Of a DNA stretch of 7,780 bases, positions 1-4,312 are shown one piece after another. How positions within the stretch are numbered: the first letter of the stretch is position 1; every line of letters starts with the position of its first letter. The notes under the pieces were generated by a model. It did no database searches, was not told the origin of the DNA, and saw only the letters and a list, made by a program, of their open reading frames with translations. Where the stretch lies: assembly GCA_021819345.1 (NCBI GenBank), contig JAKARG010000010.1, positions 11,242 through 19,021 on the forward strand, given 5' to 3'. Origin of the DNA: Actinomycetes bacterium. Lineage in GTDB: Bacteria; Actinomycetota; Acidimicrobiia; Acidimicrobiales; Palsa-688. A program made the position numbers and the translations under genes.

Positions 1-594
1 CATCAGGCGGGCGAGGCGGCTCTGGTCCCGGCCCACCAGGGGAACGACCTCGCCGCTCACCCGGGCCCGCCCGGGCCGGCCCGGGACCGGCTCCTCGGGC
101 AGGCCGGCGCGGTGGTAGAGCAGCACTGCGTCGGTGAGGAAGACGATGGCGAGCAGGAAGTGCGCCATGACGAAAGGGGGGGCCAGCTTCTCGAGCACCG
201 TGATCCCGCCGAGGACGGTCTCGGCAAGGAGGCCCCCGACGAGCCCGAACGCCAGCCAGGTGAGGTCCCGCCGCCTCGTGGAGCGGACCTGGGAGGCGAG
301 GGCGGCCACCACGCAGACCAGGCTCAGGCCGACGGTGACCAGGCGGTTGCCGAACTCCATCCACGGGTGGAAGCGCAATGGGGCGATGACGCGCCCGTCC
401 CGGCATGTCGGCCAGTCCAGGCAGCCGAGCCCCGAGCCGGTGAGGCGCACCGCTGCGCCGGTGACGATGATCAGGCACAGCCCGACCACCGCCACTGCCG
501 ACATCCGCCGGAACGCCCGCGCCGAGAGCCGTCGGTGCCGGATCGTCGCTGCCAGCTCGCCGGCACGGCTGGCGAGGGCCGGCGTCCGGTTCAT
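1..594 (-). CDS. ctaA: Heme A synthase CtaA/COX15 family (3' end beyond window)
   Basis: Heme A synthase is a membrane protein that oxidises the C8 methyl of heme O to a formyl group, giving heme A for aa3-type oxidases. The first 198 residues are visible and the frame is open to the left edge, so the C-terminal half is missing. Seen: a basic N-terminus, then TM1 at about 32-50 running into GAAVRLTGSGLGCLDWPTC. This is the family signature, with a cysteine pair at C58/C64 in the first external loop. Next come E80 in the motif EFGNR, TM2 about 82-100, TM3 about 112-133, and TM4 about 141-160 with H145, a likely heme ligand. Where Bacillus CtaA has a heme-ligand His (E-x-x-H-R), this protein has Asn (N83). 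The ATG at 592-594 is chosen because GGGAG lies 3 nt upstream and the length before TM1 fits. It diverges from ctaB. The family call is firm from motifs. Confidence 0.93.
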   Translation of the reverse strand, partial: MNRTPALASRAGELAATIRHRRLSARAFRRMSAVAVVGLCLIIVTGAAVRLTGSGLGCLDWPTCRDGRVIAPLRFHPWMEFGNRLVTVGLSLVCVVAALASQVRSTRRRDLTWLAFGLVGGLLAETVLGGITVLEKLAPPFVMAHFLLAIVFLTDAVLLYHRAGLPEEPVPGRPGRARVSGEVVPLVGRDQSRLARLM

Positions 595-602
595 GGTCTC
601 CC

Positions 603-608
603 ATCGTA
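603..608 (-). promoter_or_regulatory. Possible -10 hexamer for ctaA, near-leaderless
   Basis: Read on the minus strand this is TACGAT, matching the actinobacterial -10 pattern TAnnnT, which is infrequent in DNA this GC-rich. It ends 8 nt before the ctaA ATG, so transcription would start almost at the start codon. No convincing -35 was found at the expected distance. GGGAG lies in the short leader. This is inference only. Confidence 0.22.
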
Positions 609-718
609 GGGCTGCTTGGGCCGCTGGCCCACCTCGGTCGCCGACCCACCCCCCGGGCGCGGGCGAGCCGTCGTCTCGCCGCCGGCCAGGTCCGTAGGGT
701 CGCCGAGCGCCTCCCGCT

Positions 719-748
719 TTGTCGCCGCGGCCGCTGCGGCCGTAGTGT
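719..748 (+). promoter_or_regulatory. Candidate ctaB promoter with inverted repeat in the spacer
   Basis: TTGTCG at 719-724 and TAGTGT at 743-748 are separated by 18 bp and fit the TTGnCn / TAnnnT pattern of actinobacterial housekeeping promoters. Transcription would start near 755, leaving a leader of about 50 nt before the ctaB TTG codon. The spacer holds CGGCCG-CTG-CGGCCG (728-742), a symmetric element that could be an operator. Such GC palindromes are common at this composition, so this is a tentative call. Confidence 0.3.
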
Positions 749-769
749 CGTCGCCGATGATCCCCTACC

Positions 770-794
770 GGACGGGCAGGAGCCCCGCCCGTCC
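770..794 (+). promoter_or_regulatory. Stem-loop with AGGAG loop just upstream of ctaB start
   Basis: GGACGGGC (770-777) and GCCCGTCC (787-794) form a perfect 8-bp stem around the 9-nt loop AGGAGCCCC. The loop displays AGGAG (778-782), a perfect Shine-Dalgarno core. It lies 21 nt from the TTG start at 804, too far for normal use in linear RNA. When folded, the stem ends 9 nt before the start codon. It may be a translational control element, or it may be a chance structure in GC-rich DNA. Confidence 0.35.
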
Positions 795-803
795 CGCGAG
801 CCG

Positions 804-1712
804 TTGACCAGCCTCGCGCTGGCCGGCAGCAACCCGACGCTGCGGCGTCGTCTCGCCGGCTTCGTGGCCCTCACCAAGCCCCGGATAGTCGAGCTGCTGC
901 TCGTAACGACCCTGCCGACCATGATCGTCGCCGCGCACGGGCTTCCTTCTGCCCGCCTGATCGTCGCCACCCTGGTGGGCGGGACCCTTGCCGCCGGAGG
1001 TGCCAACGCGGTCAACATGTACGTGGACCGCGACATCGACGCAGTGATGCGCCGTACCGCCCGGCGCCCGCTCGTCACCGGCGTGGTCGGGCCTACCGAG
1101 GCGCTCGTCTTCGCGCTCGCCCTCGAGGCAGTGGCCTTCGGCCTGCTCTGGGTGGAGGTCAACCTCCTGTCGGCGGCCCTGGCCCTCGGGGCGATGCTGT
1201 TCTACGTCTTCGTCTACACCCTCTGGCTCAAGCGGAGCTCGGTGCAGAACATCGTGATCGGCGGGGCAGCGGGGGCGGTGCCGGTCCTCGTCGGCTGGGC
1301 GGCGGTGCGCGGCTCGGTCGGGGTCGCGCCGCTGTTGCTGTTCGCCCTCATCTTCGTATGGACCCCGCCGCACTTCTGGGCCCTGGCCTTCCGCTACCGC
1401 GACGACTACCGGTCGGTGCACGTCCCGATGATGCCGGCGGTGGTCCCCCTGGCGCTGGTGGCCCGCCGGATCATGGCGTACTCGGTGCTCGTGGTCGCGA
1501 CCTCGCTCGGCTTCGGCTGGGCGTCGGGGGCGGGGCTCGTCTACTGGGTTGCGGCGGCGGCGAGCGGAGCGGTGTTCCTCGTCTACTCCTGGCGGCTGCT
1601 CGCCGAGCAGTCCGAGGCTCGGGCGATGCGGCTGTTCCACTGGTCGATCACCTACCTGACGCTCCTCTTCGCCGCCATGGCCGTCGACCAGTTCGTCCAC
1701 CTGCGCGTCTGA
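804..1712 (+). CDS. ctaB: Protoheme IX farnesyltransferase (heme O synthase)
   Basis: CtaB transfers a farnesyl group from farnesyl diphosphate to the 2-vinyl of heme B, giving heme O, the substrate of CtaA. The 302-residue product has the usual length of the UbiA-superfamily heme O synthases. Seen: ALTKPRIVELLLVTT at 22-36; the first Mg-diphosphate motif, N71 followed by D75, D77 and D79 and then RRTARRPL at 83-90; TPPHFWALA at 187-195; and the second acidic motif YRDDY at 198-202 followed by PMMP at 208-211. About nine hydrophobic helices are evident. The start is TTG at 804. No in-frame ATG or GTG lies between about 741 and 804, and this start gives the short N-terminal tail typical of actinobacterial CtaB. 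It lacks a well-spaced Shine-Dalgarno site; AGGAG sits 21 nt away in a hairpin loop. The gene converges on the exporter genes. Identification is firm; the exact start is less so. Confidence 0.95.
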   Translation: MTSLALAGSNPTLRRRLAGFVALTKPRIVELLLVTTLPTMIVAAHGLPSARLIVATLVGGTLAAGGANAVNMYVDRDIDAVMRRTARRPLVTGVVGPTEALVFALALEAVAFGLLWVEVNLLSAALALGAMLFYVFVYTLWLKRSSVQNIVIGGAAGAVPVLVGWAAVRGSVGVAPLLLFALIFVWTPPHFWALAFRYRDDYRSVHVPMMPAVVPLALVARRIMAYSVLVVATSLGFGWASGAGLVYWVAAAASGAVFLVYSWRLLAEQSEARAMRLFHWSITYLTLLFAAMAVDQFVHLRV

Positions 1713-1732
1713 CCGGCTGCACGGCCTTCCAG

Positions 1733-1811
1733 CACCGGGCCACACGGGCACCGGGCCACACGGGCACCGGGCCACACGGGCACCGGGCCACACGGGCCCG
1801 GGCCACACGGG
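1733..1811. repeat. Tandem array of a 16-bp unit (4 perfect + 1 copy with a deletion)
   Basis: The unit CACCGGGCCACACGGG occurs four times without mismatch at 1733-1748, 1749-1764, 1765-1780 and 1781-1796. A fifth copy at 1797-1811 differs by loss of one A, giving 15 bp. The array lies wholly in the 118-bp gap between the convergent ends of ctaB (1712) and the permease gene (1831). The perfect identity of four copies points to recent slippage expansion. The unit length is not a multiple of 3, so it is not protein-coding. It is probably a variable-number repeat; a terminator-related role is possible. Confidence 0.95.
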
Positions 1812-1815
1812 CCCG
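1793..1815. terminator. GC-rich hairpin between convergent genes, possible bidirectional terminator
   Basis: CGGGCCCG occurs at 1793-1800 and again at 1808-1815. Because each copy is self-complementary they form an 8-bp all-GC stem with a 7-nt loop (GGCCACA) on either strand. It lies 80 bp after the ctaB stop and 16 bp after the permease stop. No T-tract follows on either strand, as is common for actinobacterial terminator candidates. The overlap with the repeat array means the stem may be only a by-product of the repeats. Confidence 0.35.
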
Positions 1816-1830
1816 AGAAGGGGGGTGCGC

Positions 1831-2562
1831 TCACTCCCAGCGGAAGCCGAGCGCGGCGACGAGCGGCGCCCCGACCGCCCAGGCGGCGAGCACCACCCAG
1901 GACTCGATGCCCCCACCGGGGCCCCCGCCGGTCAGGCTCGAGTGCAAGGCTCCGGAGAGCGCCGCGGAGGGCAGGGCGCGTGCCACTGTCGCGAGGCCGC
2001 CCGGTAGGTGAGAGAGGGGAAAGACCATGCCCCCGACGAGGAGCAGGACCAGGTAGAGGCCGTTGGCCGCCGCGAGGGTCACCTCGGCCCGCAGCGCGCC
2101 GGCCATCGTCAAGCCGATCCCGGCGAAGGCGGCGGTGGCGAGCACCACTGCGCCGGCCGCCGCCGCCGGGTCGCCGCCGGGGTTCCAGCCGAGGGCGGCG
2201 GCGACACCTACGAGCACCCCGGTTTGGACCAGCTCCAGCGCGAGGACCGCGAGGGTCTTGGCGGCGAGCAGCCTCGGCCGGCCGAGCGGGGTGGCACCCA
2301 GGCGCTTGAGCACCAGGTACTGGCGTTCGAAGCCGGTCGCGATGCCCAGGCTGACCATCGACGTCGACATGACCGCCAGGGCGAGGATCCCGGGTGCCAG
2401 GTACTGCACCGGCCGGTGCACCCCCGCCGGCAGCGGCAGGACGTGCACCTCGGAGAAGAAGGCGAGGAGACCGACGGGGATCGCGAGGGTGAGCAGCACC
2501 GACTCGCCCCGGCGCAGGGTGAGGCGCAGCTCGGCGGCGCTCTGGGCGACGAGGGCCCTCAC
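1831..2562 (-). CDS. ABC-2 type transporter permease (DrrB-like)
   Basis: This is the membrane subunit of an ABC exporter whose ATPase is encoded immediately upstream. The 243-residue product is hydrophobic with about six membrane helices (roughly 21-36, 52-75, 105-125, 135-157, 165-185 and 221-239). The segment ERQYLVLKRLGATPL at 79-93 is the cytoplasmic coupling region typical of ABC-2 permeases (usually E-x-GTLKRL-x-x-x-P). FPLSHLP at 181-187, before the last helix, is also typical. The start is GTG at 2560-2562, overlapping the ATPase stop as GTGA, so the two are probably translationally coupled. Substrate is unknown. Relatives include DrrB-type drug exporters and the permease (Rv1457c, from memory) encoded beside ctaA in mycobacteria. 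The family is clear; the transported compound is not. Confidence 0.9.
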   Translation of the reverse strand: MRALVAQSAAELRLTLRRGESVLLTLAIPVGLLAFFSEVHVLPLPAGVHRPVQYLAPGILALAVMSTSMVSLGIATGFERQYLVLKRLGATPLGRPRLLAAKTLAVLALELVQTGVLVGVAAALGWNPGGDPAAAAGAVVLATAAFAGIGLTMAGALRAEVTLAAANGLYLVLLLVGGMVFPLSHLPGGLATVARALPSAALSGALHSSLTGGGPGGGIESWVVLAAWAVGAPLVAALGFRWE

Positions 2563-3479
2563 CCGCCGCCCCCGCTGCGCCCGTCGGCGATCAGGCGCAG
2601 GAACACGTCCTCCAGTCGCTCCCGCCCGGCGCGAAGGTCGGCGAGGGGCAGGTCGCGCTCGGCGAGCCAGGCGGTGAGGGCGGCGATCGCGGCCGGCGTC
2701 GGGGCGGTCGCCACTTCGTACTCGCCGGGCTCGGCCTCGACGGCGCCTGCGCCGAGGGCGGCACCCAGGCCGGCGGTGTCGATCCCCGGCGGGGCGCCGA
2801 AGCGGATCGAGTGGCCGGCGGTCGCGGTGACGAGCTCGGCCGGCGTGGCGTCGGCCACGACCCGCCCCCGGTCGACGATCACCACCCGGTCGGCGAGGCG
2901 CTCGACCTCCTCGAGCTGGTGGGTGGTGAGCACGACGCAGACCCCCTCGTCGCGCAGACCCGCGACCACCGAGCGGATCACCTGGCGGCCCTCGGGGTCG
3001 ACCCCGGCGGTCGGCTCGTCGAGGAAGACCACCTCGGGGCGCCCGACGAGGGCGAGGCCGAGGGAGAGCCGTTGCTGCTCGCCCCCCGAGAGGCGCCTCC
3101 AGGGGGTACGGGCGACGCGGGCGAGACCGAGGCGGCCGAGCAGCGTCGCGGGGTCGAGGGGGTGGCGGTAGTAGGAGGCGAACAGACCGAGCGCCTCGGC
3201 CGGGCCCATGCCCGGGTAGACCCCGCCGCGCTGGAGCATCACCCCGACCCGCCGGGTGAGCGCTGCGTGGTCGCGCGCCGGGTCGAGGCCGAGGACCCTC
3301 ACCATGCCGGCCGAGCGGGGGCGGTAGCCCTCCAGGGCCTCGACGGTGCTCGTCTTGCCCGCTCCGTTCGGCCCGAGCAGGGCGAGGACCGAGCCCGCCT
3401 CGGCTACCAGGTCGATCCCGTCGACGGCGACCACCTCGCCGTAGCGCACCGAGAGACCCTCGACCTCGATCGACGCCAT
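2559..3479 (-). CDS. ABC transporter ATP-binding protein (DrrA-like)
   Basis: This is the nucleotide-binding subunit that powers the exporter formed with the downstream permease. The 306-residue product shows, in order: Walker A GPNGAGKT at 36-43, Q-loop Q83, signature LSGGEQQRL at 130-138, Walker B VVFLDEP at 150-156 with catalytic E155, the D-loop after it, and switch H187. The C-terminal extension ends with LEDVFLRL at 289-296, a hallmark of DrrA-type ATPases that pair with separate ABC-2 permeases. The ATG at 3477-3479 is chosen because residues 3-20 match the normal N-terminal strand of the domain. A GAGG-type site lies 4 nt upstream. The same frame stays open far upstream, but only as the antisense of the phosphatase gene. 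All catalytic residues are present, so the protein should be active. Confidence 0.95.
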   Translation of the reverse strand: MASIEVEGLSVRYGEVVAVDGIDLVAEAGSVLALLGPNGAGKTSTVEALEGYRPRSAGMVRVLGLDPARDHAALTRRVGVMLQRGGVYPGMGPAEALGLFASYYRHPLDPATLLGRLGLARVARTPWRRLSGGEQQRLSLGLALVGRPEVVFLDEPTAGVDPEGRQVIRSVVAGLRDEGVCVVLTTHQLEEVERLADRVVIVDRGRVVADATPAELVTATAGHSIRFGAPPGIDTAGLGAALGAGAVEAEPGEYEVATAPTPAAIAALTAWLAERDLPLADLRAGRERLEDVFLRLIADGRSGGGG

Positions 3480-3488
3480 GACCCCTCG

Positions 3489-3494
3489 ACGGTA
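3489..3494 (-). promoter_or_regulatory. Possible -10 hexamer for the ABC exporter operon
   Basis: The minus strand reads TACCGT, fitting TAnnnT. It ends 9 nt before the ATPase ATG, the same near-leaderless geometry as the candidate ahead of ctaA. No recognisable -35 is present. Weak evidence. Confidence 0.2.
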
Positions 3495-3516
3495 CCGCCG
3501 CGCGCCGGCGCAGCGA

Positions 3517-3530
3517 CCCGTTCGACCGGG
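3517..3530. promoter_or_regulatory. Imperfect 14-bp palindrome in divergent intergenic region
   Basis: CCCGTTCGACCGGG is symmetric at 12 of 14 positions. It sits in the 90-bp gap from which the ABC exporter (minus) and the histidine phosphatase (plus) diverge. Its location would suit an operator acting on both genes, but no regulator gene lies nearby and chance is not excluded. Confidence 0.22.
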
Positions 3531-3569
3531 CAGGGTGAGAGGTCGGGGAGCTGTGGGCAGGATCCCCCG

Positions 3570-4157
3570 GTGAGCGATCCGGGACCGACCGTCGTGGCGT
3601 TCCGTCACGGTGAGACCGAGTGGAGCCGTTCGGGGCGCCATACCGGCGTCACCGACGTGGAGCTGACCGCCAGGGGGGAGGCAGAGGCCGAGGGACTGCG
3701 GACCGAGGTGCTCGGGTCTCGCCCGGACCTGGTCCTCTGCAGCCCCCGCCACCGGGCCCGGCGGACCGCCGAGCTCGCCGGGCTCACCCCCTACGTGCTC
3801 GACCCGGACCTCGCCGAGTGGGACTACGGGGACTTCGAGGGGCTGACCAGCGACGAGATCCACCACCGCGTGCCGGGCTGGACGATCTGGAGCGGACCGT
3901 GGCCCGCCGGGGAGACCGCCACCCAGGTCTCGGCGCGTGCCGACCGGGTGGTCCGCCGGATCCTCTGCGAGCCGGCGGGCTCCCGGGTCGCGGTGGTCGC
4001 CCACGGGCACTTCCTGCGGGTCCTGGCGGCCCGGTGGATCGGCGAGCCGGCCCGTCACGGCCGGTTCCTCGCCCTCGACACCGCCACGTTCGGCGAGCTC
4101 GGCTGGGAGCACGCCGAGCGGGTGCTGCGCCGCTGGAACGCCCCGGTGCTCTCCTGA
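3570..4157 (+). CDS. Histidine phosphatase (phosphoglycerate mutase-like, SHB17-type features)
   Basis: Cytosolic phosphatase of the branch-1 histidine phosphatase superfamily; it forms a phosphohistidine intermediate. In the 195-residue product the RHG motif is R12-H13-G14 (H13 is the nucleophile). R60 is in SPRHRARRT, the acid residue is E83 in LAEWDYGDFEG, and the second catalytic His is H145 in VVAHGHFLR. The run ETEWSRSGRHTGVTDVELT (15-33) and RWNAP near the end resemble yeast SHB17 (sedoheptulose-1,7-bisphosphatase) and its bacterial relatives more than glycolytic GpmA, as I recall them. The actual substrate is not shown. The GTG start at 3570 is preceded by AGGA with 7-nt spacing. An upstream extension of the frame exists only as antisense of the ABC ATPase. 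It diverges from the exporter and lies 155 bp before the ligase gene, so it may be a separate transcription unit from the genes that follow. Confidence 0.9.
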   Translation: MSDPGPTVVAFRHGETEWSRSGRHTGVTDVELTARGEAEAEGLRTEVLGSRPDLVLCSPRHRARRTAELAGLTPYVLDPDLAEWDYGDFEGLTSDEIHHRVPGWTIWSGPWPAGETATQVSARADRVVRRILCEPAGSRVAVVAHGHFLRVLAARWIGEPARHGRFLALDTATFGELGWEHAERVLRRWNAPVLS

Positions 4158-4312
4158 GGCCGCCGGGCCAGAGGGGCCGACCCGCCGCAGGCCGGCTCGG
4201 GGACGCGCTGCGAGCTGCGGGCTGCGGGCAGCGCCGCCGACGACGGGGCGACCCGCCGGCGCGGACCGCCCGGCGCGGACTGCTCCGGCGGGTGCCGGGC
4301 AAGAATGGACCG
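4158..4312. repeat. Intergenic region with short direct and inverted repeats
   Basis: No gene is seen in these 155 bp. A 7-bp unit CTGCGRG is repeated three times at 4208-4228. GCGCTGC (4205-4211) and GCAGCGC (4228-4234) flank it and can pair around a 16-nt loop. An 11-bp direct repeat CCGGCGCGGAC lies at 4256-4266 and 4270-4280, a 14-bp period. Together they may be a terminator for the phosphatase gene plus operator half-sites for the ligase operon. No TAnnnT promoter hexamer was recognised. Confidence 0.4.

Noticed and set aside
61..85. Dense CCCGGG/GGCC palindromes
   Set aside because: They lie inside ctaA and encode the Pro/Gly/Arg loop between membrane helices; base composition explains them.
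112..697. Plus-strand open frames opposite ctaA
   Set aside because: Arg/Pro/Gly-rich shadows; the minus strand encodes a clear heme A synthase with membrane helices and signature motifs.
1733..1811. CRISPR array
   Set aside because: The 16-bp units are directly adjacent with no spacers and there are no cas genes, so this is a plain tandem repeat.
765..1916. Long minus-strand open frame opposite ctaB and through the tandem repeat
   Set aside because: Antisense shadow of ctaB; the repeated WPG-type peptides come from the 16-bp DNA repeat and not from a repeat protein.
2008..3171. Plus-strand open frame opposite the ABC exporter genes
   Set aside because: No recognisable domain and shadow-like composition; both minus-strand genes are unambiguous.
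2811..3569. Upstream extension of the phosphatase frame antisense to the ABC ATPase
   Set aside because: Charged low-complexity translation typical of a GC-rich antisense shadow; GTG at 3570 has a good ribosome site and the correct family N-terminus.
3480..4112. N-terminal extension of the ABC ATPase reading frame over the phosphatase gene (minus strand)
   Set aside because: It is the antisense of the histidine phosphatase coding sequence, has no ABC or other domain character, and the ATPase domain begins normally at the ATG at 3479.
3620..4312. Upstream extension of the ligase frame across the phosphatase gene
   Set aside because: Pro/Arg/Gly-rich shadow in an alternate frame of a well-supported gene; family similarity begins only after 4313.
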